A DNA stretch of 64,000 nt from CAYYWP01 sp050176585 (GTDB lineage: Bacteria > Desulfobacterota > Binatia > HRBIN30 > CADEER01), in NCBI GenBank assembly GCA_050176585.1, contig JBFXHX010000010.1, positions 1-64,000 of the forward strand, written 5' to 3'. Each line of letters opens with the position of its first letter. Position 1 is the first letter of the stretch. Positions 53,300 through 62,279 of this stretch are shown here, one piece after another. The position numbers and the translations under genes were made by a program. Below the pieces are notes generated by a model. The model made no database searches. It saw only the letters and a program-made list of their open reading frames with translations, and was not told where the DNA came from.

Positions 53300-54175
53300 A
53301 TGCCCGCACCGCATCGGCTCACGTTCACGACGTCAGACGGTTTGCTCTTGGTGGCCGATGCCTCGGGCGATCCGGGTGGGACGCCGGTCCTGCTCGTGCA
53401 CGGCGGTGGACAAACGCGGCATGCGTGGGGCGGTACGGCGCGCGCGCTGGCAGCACTCGGCTGGTACGCCGTGGCGCTCGACCTCCGCGGACACGGCGAG
53501 AGCGGTTGGGCACCGGACGGGGACTACTCGCTGGATGCGTTCGCGCGCGACATCGTGCAGGTGGCGCAGGCTTTCGACCGGCCGCCGACGCTGGTGGGCG
53601 CGTCGCTCGGCGGCCTCGCGGGTCTGATCGCCCAGGGCGAATCGGCCGGCGATCTCGTCTCGGCCATGGTGCTGGTGGACGTCACGCCGCGGCTCGATCC
53701 ACAGGGCACGCGGAACGTCGTCGAGTTCATGCGCGCCCACCTCGACGACGGCTTCGCGAGCCTGGAAGAAGCCGCCGATACGATCGCCGCCTACATTCCG
53801 CACCGCATACGGCCGCGGAATCTCAGTGGGCTGTCCAAGAATCTCCGCCGGCATCCCGACGGGCGCTACCGCTGGCATTGGGATCCGGCCTTCGTGAGCG
53901 GGCGGAAGATTTCCCTGCACGACAACCAGGAGCGCCTATTTCGCTGCTGCCGGGCACTGCGCCTGCCGACGCTGCTCGTGCGCGGCGGGAGGAGCGATCT
54001 CGTCACGATCCAAGCGGCACAGGAGTTCCAGCAGCTCGTTCCGCACGCGCAGCTCGCCGACGTCGCCGGCGCGGGACATATGGTCGCCGGTGATCGGAAC
54101 GACGCCTTCACGCGTGCGATCCTCGGATTTCTCGCGCCGATGCACGGCCGCAGGATTACGGGAGTGCGGGGTTGA
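53300..54175 (+). CDS. Alpha/beta hydrolase
   Basis: A 291-residue alpha/beta-fold hydrolase. It has the oxyanion segment VLLVHGGGQTRHAWGG, the LDLRGHGESGW loop, the nucleophile elbow GASLGG, the acid strand LLVRGGRSDLVT and the catalytic histidine in VAGAGHMVAGDRND. The architecture resembles epoxide hydrolases, haloalkane dehalogenases and esterases. ATG 53300 is preferred over a TTG four codons upstream. Its downstream neighbour is a convergent small membrane protein gene. Substrate unknown. Confidence 0.87.
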   Translation: MPAPHRLTFTTSDGLLLVADASGDPGGTPVLLVHGGGQTRHAWGGTARALAALGWYAVALDLRGHGESGWAPDGDYSLDAFARDIVQVAQAFDRPPTLVGASLGGLAGLIAQGESAGDLVSAMVLVDVTPRLDPQGTRNVVEFMRAHLDDGFASLEEAADTIAAYIPHRIRPRNLSGLSKNLRRHPDGRYRWHWDPAFVSGRKISLHDNQERLFRCCRALRLPTLLVRGGRSDLVTIQAAQEFQQLVPHAQLADVAGAGHMVAGDRNDAFTRAILGFLAPMHGRRITGVRG

Positions 54176-54285
54176 GGAGCTCTTGAGGCTGACACGCCGT
54201 TAGCTGGCGGCGCGAAAAGGCGATCGGCGCGTGGAGGTTCGCCGCCGTGAGTCAGTGGGCGCTCCCCCTGCCCCGGCGACCCACG

Positions 54286-54504
54286 TCACAGATCGCCGCG
54301 CTCGCGGCGGCGGCCACGCGCGACGAACAGAACACAGCCGAGCACGATGATGATTCCCGCAGCGATGCCGAACCAGCGCCACAGCGTGCGCGGGTCGTGT
54401 CCGGGCTGGACATAGAACACGACCCAAAAACCGGCGAAGATGATCGCCAGCACCAGCAGCGCGGCGATCGTCATCGTAGCGTATTCGGGCCCCTGGTCGG
54501 GCAT
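54286..54504 (-). CDS. Small two-helix membrane protein
   Basis: A 72-residue protein with two hydrophobic helices (ALLVLAIIFAGFWVVFYV and GIAAGIIIVLGCVLFVA) joined by a charged loop, QPGHDPRTLWRWF, and ending in GRRRERGDL. The N-terminus MPDQGPEYA is soluble. A G-rich stretch precedes the ATG at moderate distance. It lies 101 bp after the 6-phosphogluconolactonase stop on the same strand. No family is recognised. The helix composition and the Arg-rich cytosolic tail make coding likely. Confidence 0.62.
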   Translation of the reverse strand: MPDQGPEYATMTIAALLVLAIIFAGFWVVFYVQPGHDPRTLWRWFGIAAGIIIVLGCVLFVARGRRRERGDL

Positions 54505-54605
54505 GGCGACCGTTTCCCCCACGCGGCGCAGCGATGTCAACGGTCGTGTCGTCGGCTGCCAGGTACGGCAAAGCAGCGTCACACCAGGCGCCTCTCCATC
54601 ACCGC

Positions 54606-55340
54606 TTACGCCTCTGGCCGCAGCAGGCTGGCCGCGGGCGGATCCACGAGTAGCAGCGGCCGCGGCGTCGATCGAAGCGCCAGCGCCACGGGCAGCGCGG
54701 AGTCCGGCGTCTCTAGTGCTTCCCGGATCGCCGCCGCTTTCGCGGCGCCAAAACCCGCTACACAGATCATGCTCGCGAGCTCGAGAGGCACCATGGTGAA
54801 GGTGAGCCGCCGCGGCGGCGGCTTGGGCGAATCGGTAATCGCCGCTACGCGGCGCGCGCGTTCGCGCAAGAGCGGGTGGCCCGGAAACAACGAGCAGACG
54901 TGCCCGTCGGGACCGAGGCCGAGCAGTATCAAGTCGATGCGCGGCGGCTCGCCGAGCACACGCACCATCTCCTCCTCGTACGCGGAGGCTGCTGCGTCGA
55001 GGTCGTCCGCCTCTCCCACCATGCGGTGCACCCGCCGGAGATCGACCGGCACGTGATCGAGCAGCAGCCGCTTGGCAAGTCCGTAATTCGAATCGGGATC
55101 GCCGGGTTCGACGGCGCGCTCGTCGCCCCAAAAGAACTCGACCTGGCCCCACTCCACCGGCGTCCGCGCGAGCACCGGAAGGAATGTCTCCGCGACGGAG
55201 CCGCCCGGAAGCGCCCAGGAGAAGCGCCCGCGCGCCGCAATCGCGGAGCTCGCCTCGCTCGCGAAGCGGGTGGCGAAGGTTCGCGCCAGCGCGGCCGGCG
55301 TGTCGATGACGATTTCGGGCTTCACGGCACGCTCACTCAT
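54606..55340 (-). CDS. pgl: 6-phosphogluconolactonase
   Basis: A 244-residue enzyme of the DevB/NagB-like family that hydrolyses 6-phosphogluconolactone in the oxidative pentose phosphate pathway. The family motifs are FSWALPGGSVAETFLPVL, VEFFWGDERAVEPGDPDSNYG and LILLGLGPDGHVCSLFPGH. AGGAG lies 7 nt upstream of the ATG at 55340. zwf and gnd are not in the window. Assignment is firm from the motifs and size. Confidence 0.93.
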   Translation of the reverse strand: MSERAVKPEIVIDTPAALARTFATRFASEASSAIAARGRFSWALPGGSVAETFLPVLARTPVEWGQVEFFWGDERAVEPGDPDSNYGLAKRLLLDHVPVDLRRVHRMVGEADDLDAAASAYEEEMVRVLGEPPRIDLILLGLGPDGHVCSLFPGHPLLRERARRVAAITDSPKPPPRRLTFTMVPLELASMICVAGFGAAKAAAIREALETPDSALPVALALRSTPRPLLLVDPPAASLLRPEA

Positions 55341-55523
55341 CGCGCATCTCCTGGTGGTTATTGGAGCGGGGTCGAAGACCCGATTGCTCGAACCGCGCCC
55401 ACACGCAGCGATCGCCTGATCACCTTCTACCGTAACAGGATAACAGCGTAACCACCTCACTGCGTTCCGGCTGGCGCTACCGCTCCACGGCAAAACTCGC
55501 TATGCCTCGCCGCGAGATCACGG

Positions 55524-56459
55524 ATGCCCTGGACGGTCCAAGACATTCCCGTTCTCACCGGCAAGACCATCCTCATCACCGGCGCGAACAGCGGGCTCGG
55601 TTACGAGGCAGCGCTGGCGCTCGCCGGCAAGGGCGCGCACGTGATCCTCGGCTGTCGCGACGAGGGCAAAGCGCGCGCAGCCGAGCGCCAGATTCGCGCC
55701 CAGCATCCGCATGCCAGCACCTCCGTACTCGCCCTCGACCTCGCCAGCCTCGCGGAGGTCCGCCGCGCCGCCGACGCCGTGCGCGCGGCCCATCCGCGGC
55801 TCGACGTCTTGATGAACAACGCCGGTGTGATGGCCCTGCCCCGCTGCCGGACTGCGGACGGATTCGAAATGCAATTTGGCACGAACCATCTCGGCCATTT
55901 CGCCCTCACCGGCCTGCTGGTCGAGCGACTCTGTGCGACACCGGGGGCCCGCGTGGTGACCGTGAGCAGCACCGCGCACCGCATCAGCCGCGTCCGCTTC
56001 GAGGATCTGCACGGCGAGCACCGCTATCGCAAGTGGCTGGCGTACGGCCAGAGCAAGCTCGCGAACCTCCTGTTCGCCTACGAGCTGCAGCGCCGGTTGG
56101 CGCAAGCGGGCGCCGAGGCGATCAGCGTCGCCGCGCATCCGGGTTACGCCGGCACCAACTTGCAGCTCGCGAGCGCGCGCATGGCCGGCTCGGGGCTGAT
56201 GGAGCGGTTCTGGGCCGCCGGCAACGCGCTGGTCGCGCAGAGCGCCGCCAAGGGAGCGCTGCCCCAAATCTACGCCGCCGTGGCGCCCGGGGTGCGCGGC
56301 GGGCAATATTTCGGGCCCGACGGGTTGGCGGAGCTGTGGGGATATCCCAAGGAGGTGACCTCGATCGGTCGTTCGCACGACCGCGCAGCGGCCACTCGCC
56401 TGTGGGTACTGTCGGAACAGATGACGGGAGTGCGCTACGATGCGCTCCACCGCGGGTGA
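55524..56459 (+). CDS. Short-chain dehydrogenase/reductase (retinol dehydrogenase-like)
   Basis: A 311-residue SDR of the retinol dehydrogenase/protochlorophyllide reductase-like branch. The cofactor motif is TGANSGLG at 19-26. NNAGVMALP, the catalytic serine in VVTVSSTAHR, and YGQSK (Y-x-x-x-K) are present. It reduces or oxidises a carbonyl/alcohol with NAD(P). It lies 2 nt before the AsmA-like gene on the same strand, so the two are co-transcribed. Substrate unknown. Confidence 0.88.
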   Translation: MPWTVQDIPVLTGKTILITGANSGLGYEAALALAGKGAHVILGCRDEGKARAAERQIRAQHPHASTSVLALDLASLAEVRRAADAVRAAHPRLDVLMNNAGVMALPRCRTADGFEMQFGTNHLGHFALTGLLVERLCATPGARVVTVSSTAHRISRVRFEDLHGEHRYRKWLAYGQSKLANLLFAYELQRRLAQAGAEAISVAAHPGYAGTNLQLASARMAGSGLMERFWAAGNALVAQSAAKGALPQIYAAVAPGVRGGQYFGPDGLAELWGYPKEVTSIGRSHDRAAATRLWVLSEQMTGVRYDALHRG

Positions 56460-56461
56460 GC

Positions 56462-57292
56462 ATGCGACGGATCTGGATTGCGATCGGGGTGGTGCTGCTG
56501 ATCGGCGCAGCCGCGGCCTTCACGGTCCGGCAGCGGCTGGATGAGGCGCTCCGGCGCGGCATCGAAGAGCGGGGTTCCGCGCTCACGCAGACCGCGGTGC
56601 GGGTCGACTCGGTCTCCGTATCGCTCCTCGGCGGCACCGCTGCGGTTCGCGGGCTGAGCGTCGCGAACCCGCCCGGCTACAGCGCGGCGAGCGCTCTGAC
56701 GATCGAGGAGGCGATGCTGGACGTCCAGCTGGGCACGATCCTCGCCGATCCGGTTTTCGTGCGCACGATCCGCATCACGGCACCGCGGGTGTTCTACGAA
56801 GTGGACGCCCAGGGCACCGCGAACATCGACGTGATCCGCAACGCGATCGAGCGCGCACAGGAGACGCCGGCCCGCGACCCGGCCGCCACCCCCGAACCGC
56901 GCCGCCGCGGCCATCCGAAAGCAGAACGGCGCTTCATCATCGCGCGGTTCAACCTGGAACGCGGCGAGGTACACGTCGACGCGCGCGCGGTCGGCGGGAA
57001 AGATCTCGCGCAGACGCTCGAGGCGTTCGAGCTCACCGGTATCGGCGCGGAGCGGGGCGGCGCGACTCCAGAGGAGGCGGCGCTCACCATCGCGACCGCA
57101 ATGGCCCGCGACGTCGCCCTGAGCGTCGCCGCCGGGCAGCTCGAGCGGGCGCTCGGAAAGAAAGTCGGCGGCCCGCTGGGCGACGCGATCAAGAAGGGCG
57201 GCGCCGAGGTGCTCGGCAAGGACTTGGGCGGCATGCTGGACAGGATGTTCGGCGGCGGCCGCCGCGGTCGTAAGGCCGAGACCGATCCATAA
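56462..57292 (+). CDS. AsmA-like membrane-anchored protein
   Basis: A 276-residue protein with an N-terminal transmembrane anchor (IWIAIGVVLLIGAAAAFTV) and a periplasmic domain whose VDSVSVSLLGGTAAVRGLSV and LDVQLGTILADPVFVRTIRI strands resemble the AsmA/DUF748 beta-groove family. A disordered Pro/Arg linker follows (about 137-157), then a helical C-terminus rich in Gly/Lys. AsmA-like proteins act in lipid transport at the envelope. This one is short, so only a minimal groove is possible. It is co-transcribed with the SDR. Confidence 0.7.
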   Translation: MRRIWIAIGVVLLIGAAAAFTVRQRLDEALRRGIEERGSALTQTAVRVDSVSVSLLGGTAAVRGLSVANPPGYSAASALTIEEAMLDVQLGTILADPVFVRTIRITAPRVFYEVDAQGTANIDVIRNAIERAQETPARDPAATPEPRRRGHPKAERRFIIARFNLERGEVHVDARAVGGKDLAQTLEAFELTGIGAERGGATPEEAALTIATAMARDVALSVAAGQLERALGKKVGGPLGDAIKKGGAEVLGKDLGGMLDRMFGGGRRGRKAETDP

Positions 57293-57625
57293 GCCGGAGC
57301 GCGGACAGGGGTGCTCGCGGGGGGAATTTCACCTACGGCGCGGACGCATTACTCCATGTAGCCGCGGCACCTGTGCCCACACGGCATCGCGCAGCGGTGT
57401 CGCGTGCGGCACCGATGCCGACAGTCCGAGTGGCAGACAGACGCCGCATGCGTGCCGGAGCGCCTCCCCGGGGCGGCGCTCCGTGCCGCGGCCACGGGTG
57501 CCGCTGCACCGCATGTCGCTGGGTAGCTCGACGAAGAGGCGCGCTCTGCGCGCGCCGGGCCGCCACAGGGCCGGCAGTTATACTTGGAGCAGTTGCACGC
57601 AATTGCGGCGGCGGCGATCCGCTTC
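57293..57625. other. Convergent intergenic region with hairpin
   Basis: A 333-bp region between the AsmA-like gene (plus) and a minus-strand secreted protein gene. GGAGCGCC (57457-57464) and GGCGCTCC (57475-57482) form an 8-bp stem whose loop contains the palindrome CCCCGGGG. The other frames are Arg-rich shadows. The stem may be a shared terminator. Confidence 0.45.
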
Positions 57626-57967
57626 TCAATCGTAGCGGCTGAAGCGGAATTGCTCGCGGCCCTCGAGCATCTTCGGCGTGATCACCTGGGAGCCGTCCAC
57701 GAGCCCATGCACATCGCTCGCCGCATGCTCATCGCCGCCGGTGAGAAACCCGGTCAGCCCGCCGAGAAAACCACCGCCCAGCGTCACCACAAGGCGGACC
57801 GGCACGTACACGACGTTCAGCGCCGCCGCGCCGAGCGCGGTGCCAGGATTCGGCTGGTGGCGCTCGGTGAGCCCGTTATCGAGATCGCCATCCGCTGCGC
57901 GCGCGCCGCTCGCCGTGGCCAGTACCAGCGCGACCGCCACGGCAATCCGTCGCCACGATTGGGTCAT
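57626..57967 (-). CDS. Small secreted Gly-rich membrane protein
   Basis: A 113-residue exported protein with a cleavable signal peptide ending GARAADGD. After a spacer come ALNVVYVPVRLVVTLGGG and FLGGLTGFLTGGD, a Gly-rich hydrophobic hairpin that could insert into a membrane. The C-terminus ends QVITPKMLEGREQFRFSRYD. Similar small proteins with the pattern VYVPV-x-G-G-G are conserved but uncharacterised in delta-proteobacteria-like genomes. AAGGAGCGAGAG precedes the ATG, which overlaps the methyltransferase stop by 4 nt. Confidence 0.7.
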   Translation of the reverse strand: MTQSWRRIAVAVALVLATASGARAADGDLDNGLTERHQPNPGTALGAAALNVVYVPVRLVVTLGGGFLGGLTGFLTGGDEHAASDVHGLVDGSQVITPKMLEGREQFRFSRYD

Positions 57968-59100
57968 GATCTCTCGCTCCTTTTTCGGTTCTCGTCCGGC
58001 TGCTGGCGCCGGCGACGTCGTTCCGGCGGGCGCTCCGGTTTTCGGCCCACGACCACTTTCGATACCAGATGGGGCGTGCTCGCCTCCAGCGCGAAGCCGC
58101 ATTCGCGCATGACCTCGCCGAGATCGTCGCGCAGGTAACCGGCGTAATAGGGCTCGTGGTACGACGCCGGGAACCGGTGCAGCACCGGCTCGATGTCGCG
58201 GCTATCGCTCAGTTGGGCGGAGTCGCTCACCACGAACCGCCCGCCGGGTTTGAGCACCCGCCACACCTCGCGCATCACCCGGCGTCGCGCGTCCGATGGC
58301 AGCTCGTGAAAGAGGAACACCGAAGTGACCGCGTCGAAGTGATCGGCGGCCCATGGCATCGCCTCGGCATTGTCGTTCACCAGGCTGACATCGTTCCCGC
58401 CCAGCAGCTCTGCCGCGCGCCGGAGATAGGGCGCACTCAAGTCGAGGCCGAACAGCTTCGCGGCGGGCAGCGTTTGCTGCAACTGCCACAGGAAGCGCCC
58501 CGTGCCGCAGCCGACGTCGAGAATCCGCGGGCGAGCGCGATCGCGCAGCGCGTCGACCAGCGGCGGAATGGCCATGCGACGCATGATGTCGGCGGTACCG
58601 CCGAAGAGGAACTCGACCCCGAGGTCGTACAAGCGGGCCGAGCGCTCGCTCAACCAGCCGTCGGTCTGCCAATGAAACGTGCGCAGGTAGTACCGCGGGT
58701 AGCGCGTGCGATCGATCCCGGCCGGCAGATCGCCGTAGCGCGCGTTGTAGCGACGCCACAACACGCGCGGCAGGTCGGCGAGGGCCTCTGGTACGGCGCG
58801 TAGATAGCTGACTGCGGGCAGCTGATGGAGCAGCCGGCGGGGATAGTACCCGCCGTCGACGTTCGCCAGATCTTGCTCGAGTAGATCGGCGAACCGCTGC
58901 CGCAAACGCGCGCGCACGGCGGGCTCGATCGCCTCTTGGTCCGGGGCGATGAGCAGCCCCCACAGCCGTCCCGCCCCGGCCAGCCATGCGCTGAGGCCAT
59001 AGTGCCGTGCGCGATAGACGCAGCGGTCGACGGCACGCACCACGTCGGGCATGCGCCCGGACTCGCCGCCCGTGCGCAGGGCTGAAGCGGGAACCGGCAT
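57964..59100 (-). CDS. SAM-dependent class I methyltransferase
   Basis: A 378-residue protein with an Arg/Tyr-rich N-terminal region (about 1-190) of unknown role and a C-terminal class I methyltransferase. Motif I is ILDVGCGTGRFLW near residue 198, followed by LFGLDLSAPYL, AMPWAADHFDAVTSVFLFHELP and LKPGGRFVVSDSAQL. The C-terminal tail is Arg/Lys-rich. It overlaps the small Gly-rich protein gene by 4 nt. It transfers a methyl group from SAM to an unknown acceptor. Confidence 0.85.
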   Translation of the reverse strand: MPVPASALRTGGESGRMPDVVRAVDRCVYRARHYGLSAWLAGAGRLWGLLIAPDQEAIEPAVRARLRQRFADLLEQDLANVDGGYYPRRLLHQLPAVSYLRAVPEALADLPRVLWRRYNARYGDLPAGIDRTRYPRYYLRTFHWQTDGWLSERSARLYDLGVEFLFGGTADIMRRMAIPPLVDALRDRARPRILDVGCGTGRFLWQLQQTLPAAKLFGLDLSAPYLRRAAELLGGNDVSLVNDNAEAMPWAADHFDAVTSVFLFHELPSDARRRVMREVWRVLKPGGRFVVSDSAQLSDSRDIEPVLHRFPASYHEPYYAGYLRDDLGEVMRECGFALEASTPHLVSKVVVGRKPERPPERRRRRQQPDENRKRSERS

Positions 59101-59348
59101 GGGCGCATTGTAGACGGGTTCACGCCGGGGGCAACGCGGGCCGCCAATGGCCAGCGGAATCGAGCTCGGCAAGTCCGGGCGTCCGAGAGCGCGGCGCCAA
59201 GCGACTCGACGCTGGCCAGGCCAGTGCGACCCGCTCTCGCGTCGCAATGTGACGGCATGGTCTTCGCCGTCGTGCGCAATGCGCGATCCGCACTGGATCG
59301 AGGGGCCCTGATGGGCCACTCCCGTCGTGGATGGCCGCCGCGCGCTGC

Positions 59349-60659
59349 TCAGAACTCTCTAAGCGTTTCGCGCAGCGTCGCGTGCTTGTACTCCGTCCTC
59401 ACGAGGCCCCGGCGCTGCAACGCCGGAACGAGTCCCTCCGTCACCTCGAGCACGTAGCGCCGGCTCACCGCCTGGTTGCTGGACGTGATGAGGAACCCGT
59501 CGCCGCCGATCTCGTCCATGATCGCAGCCATATCGTCGGCGACGCTTTCCGGTGACCCGATCAGCGGGACCGAGGAGGCGAATTCCGAGGAGTCCTCCAC
59601 CAGCTGGCGGAGCGTCTTGCCGCTTCCCCACTGCTGGAATTTGTCGAGGCTGGCCTGCTCCCCCTGGGTGGTCAGGTGGGGCAGCGGTTTGTCCATGTCG
59701 TATTTCCCGAAGTCGACGTCCGTGATCGCCGAAATGAGTCCCAGCGACTGCTCGAGAAAGTCCTGCGAATGCACGAACCGATCGCGCTTGGCGTAGGCGT
59801 CTTCCTTCGTCTCGGCGAGCGTCGGCACGACGAGGAACAGCACCTTGATGTCCTCCGGATTGCGGCCGTGCTTCTTGGCGCGCGCGCGAATGTCGTCGCG
59901 GTATTCCTTCATCGCCTGAACGCCGTCCGCGATGGTGATGATGGAGTCGGCGTGCTTGGCCGCGAAGTCCCGGCCCTTCGGCGATCCACCGGCCTGGACG
60001 TACACGGGACGCCCTTGCGGCGACCGGCACGTGTTCAGCGGCCCGCGGCATTTGAACCACTTTCCGTGGAAGTTGATCGGATGGATCTTCTTGTAGTCGG
60101 CATAGACGTGCTTCTCGCGGTCCATGACGATCGCATCTGCTTCCCACGAGTCGAAGAGCTGGTTGACGAGATCCATGTACTCGTCGGCCACGTCGTAACG
60201 CAGATCGTGCGGGGGCAACTTGTCGAGCCCGAAGTTCTGCGCCGCGGCGTTCTCGGCGCTGGTCACGATGTTCCAGCCAAACCGGCCCTTGCAGATGTGG
60301 TCGAGCGTCGCCGAGAGCCGCGCCAGCAGGAACGGCGGATAGCCCAGCGTCGACATCGTGATGACGATGCCGAGTCGCTTGGTCTCGTAGCCCATGACGG
60401 CGGCGAGTGGCGCCGGGTCGTGCTTCGGGACCGTTCCGTGGGCGACCTTCGCATAGATCTCCGCCGTGCCACCGTACGCCTCGGAGACCGACAGCTTGTC
60501 TTCGACCATGATGTAGTCGAAGCAGGCCCGCTCCAGCATGTGACACATGTCGACGAAGAATTCGCCGGACCACGGCGACCCGCCGTTGGCGAACGGTTGG
60601 TTCCACCAATCCGCCGTGAAGTTCATGAACCAACCGAGATGGAACTTCTTCGGAGCCAT
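59349..60659 (-). CDS. LLM-class flavin-dependent monooxygenase (NtaA/DszA-like)
   Basis: A 436-residue bacterial luciferase-family protein of the long NtaA/SnaA/DszA/SoxA branch, which oxidises chelators, sulfones and similar compounds with reduced FMN from a partner reductase. Typical motifs are FDYIMVEDKLSV, RLGIVITMSTLGYPP, HICKGRFGWNIVTS, HDLRYDVADEYMDLV and GSPKGRDFAAKHAD. The start at 60659 is an ATG. No reductase gene is adjacent. Substrate unknown. Confidence 0.88.
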   Translation of the reverse strand: MAPKKFHLGWFMNFTADWWNQPFANGGSPWSGEFFVDMCHMLERACFDYIMVEDKLSVSEAYGGTAEIYAKVAHGTVPKHDPAPLAAVMGYETKRLGIVITMSTLGYPPFLLARLSATLDHICKGRFGWNIVTSAENAAAQNFGLDKLPPHDLRYDVADEYMDLVNQLFDSWEADAIVMDREKHVYADYKKIHPINFHGKWFKCRGPLNTCRSPQGRPVYVQAGGSPKGRDFAAKHADSIITIADGVQAMKEYRDDIRARAKKHGRNPEDIKVLFLVVPTLAETKEDAYAKRDRFVHSQDFLEQSLGLISAITDVDFGKYDMDKPLPHLTTQGEQASLDKFQQWGSGKTLRQLVEDSSEFASSVPLIGSPESVADDMAAIMDEIGGDGFLITSSNQAVSRRYVLEVTEGLVPALQRRGLVRTEYKHATLRETLREF

Positions 60660-60888
60660 TGGCCGGGCCCTCCGTTGCGAGCGTTGTCAGACAGTGTGAG
60701 CCGACATAACCCAGATCGAACGGCGACGCGCGTTGCGACGGATTCCTATACCGCTTGGGCGGGTTAAGACAATGAGCTCTATAGTCCGGCGGCGGTGAGC
60801 CGCCCCCCGCGTCGGACTGCCTCGCGTAAGGCCCGGAGGACGCCTCGAGCGTTGTTCCGCCGGACCGCTGCGCGCAACGTCGCGCGCC

Positions 60889-61344
60889 TCAAGATCGCGA
60901 GCTGCGGCGATCCACGGTGTCGCTCGACGGCTTCGATCGCCTGGCGCCGCTCGTCGTCCGCGCCCGCGGCGGCGGTGCGCTCGCGAACGCGATCACCTGA
61001 ACGTGACCACCGCGCACGGCGCTCCGGATGCCGAGATCGACCAGCAACTGCTCGAGCGCGGCTTGATGCGTCTCCTCGACGGCGATGAACAGCATGATCT
61101 GGCTGCGCCGCTTCGTACGACGGTGGGCGAAGTATGTCAGCCGCTCGTGGCAACGCGGGTTGGTGAGGTCTGTGGCCAGAATCGTCTGGCCATACACCAG
61201 GCGGCCGCGCACCGGGCTGATGCGCGCGATTTCGGCCGGCGGCGCACCTACCCGCGTCATGACGCGATCGGCGGTGTAGCCGAGCGCGTCGAGGTGCGCC
61301 TTCAGCCCGCGCCGGAGCTGAAAGCGGACCTGCGTTTGCGACAT
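60889..61344 (-). CDS. Conserved-looking hypothetical protein following the RRM gene
   Basis: A 151-residue protein of unknown function that starts 4 nt after the RRM gene stop, preceded by GAGA, so it is probably co-translated with it. Residues 1-118 look like a folded alpha/beta domain (VRFQLRRGLKAHLDALGY, RLVYGQTILATDLTNPR, SQIMLFIAVEETHQAALEQL, GHVQVIAFA). The last 30 residues are Ser/Arg-rich. In another frame, positions 61000-60779 carry a balanced helix-like sequence, so a frameshift near 61000 is possible. I do not recognise the family. Confidence 0.55.
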   Translation of the reverse strand: MSQTQVRFQLRRGLKAHLDALGYTADRVMTRVGAPPAEIARISPVRGRLVYGQTILATDLTNPRCHERLTYFAHRRTKRRSQIMLFIAVEETHQAALEQLLVDLGIRSAVRGGHVQVIAFASAPPPRARTTSGARRSKPSSDTVDRRSSRS

Positions 61345-61348
61345 TCTC

Positions 61349-61729
<381 letters not shown>

Positions 61730-62279
61730 CTCCCTTGACTCCTTTTGGGCCGCGTTCGCGGCACTCTTCACTGCAGCTTTCTGCTGCGACGCTTTCCTAC
61801 TACTGACTGCGGGGTGCGGGAGGCGCCACGGGGCGCCGGCAATTTAATGGGGAACTCTCGCGCCGAGACAACCAGTAACTAGATGTTAGCAGCGCCGCAA
61901 AGATAGCACAATCCTCGTAGCGATTTCTCAGGACCCGGTTTGTTTGACACTTGACAGAAGCGGGACACCGACGAGCGGGCGCACCGGTGCAGCGCGGCAC
62001 GTCGAGAACGCGGCACGCGGGGTTGCCCGACCGTGGAGTGCGACCAACCGGCGCGCCCGAGCGCATCGCATCACTCGCCGCGCGATCGCAGCGATATGCC
62101 GCGGGCACCAGCGATATTTCGGAGATTCCGACACCCGTGGGGCGCGCAGTCCGGCTTGCGGCGCGCCGGTGGGATCGCGTCCGGTGGGTGTCCACGGACC
62201 GCCTGCCGCTTCGCGCTCGCATACGGGCGCCTTCACGCCGGCCTCGGAACCGGGCATCATCGCCGGGCGAGGAGACTGC
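61730..62279. other. Divergent intergenic region with long 5' leader
   Basis: A 550-bp region between the RRM gene (minus) and an LLM oxidoreductase gene (plus). The RRM side is less GC-rich, has a promoter candidate at 61883-61911 and a leader of about 150 nt with a GGCGCC/GGCGCC stem near 61821-61836. The plus-strand side (61930-62270) has Arg-rich shadow frames only. No promoter for the LLM gene is obvious. Confidence 0.45.
61883..61911 (-). promoter_or_regulatory. Sigma-70-like promoter candidate for the RRM gene
   Basis: On the minus strand TTGTGC (61911-61906) and TAACAT (61888-61883) are separated by 17 nt. Both boxes match consensus at four of six positions. A transcript would begin near 61876 and leave a leader of about 147 nt before the ATG at 61729. 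Confidence 0.45.

Noticed and set aside
60779..61153. Separate 124-residue minus-strand gene
   Set aside because: Its first 50 residues are Arg/Ser-rich and overlap the better-supported gene at 60889-61344; only the distal part looks protein-like, which is reported as a possible frameshift instead.
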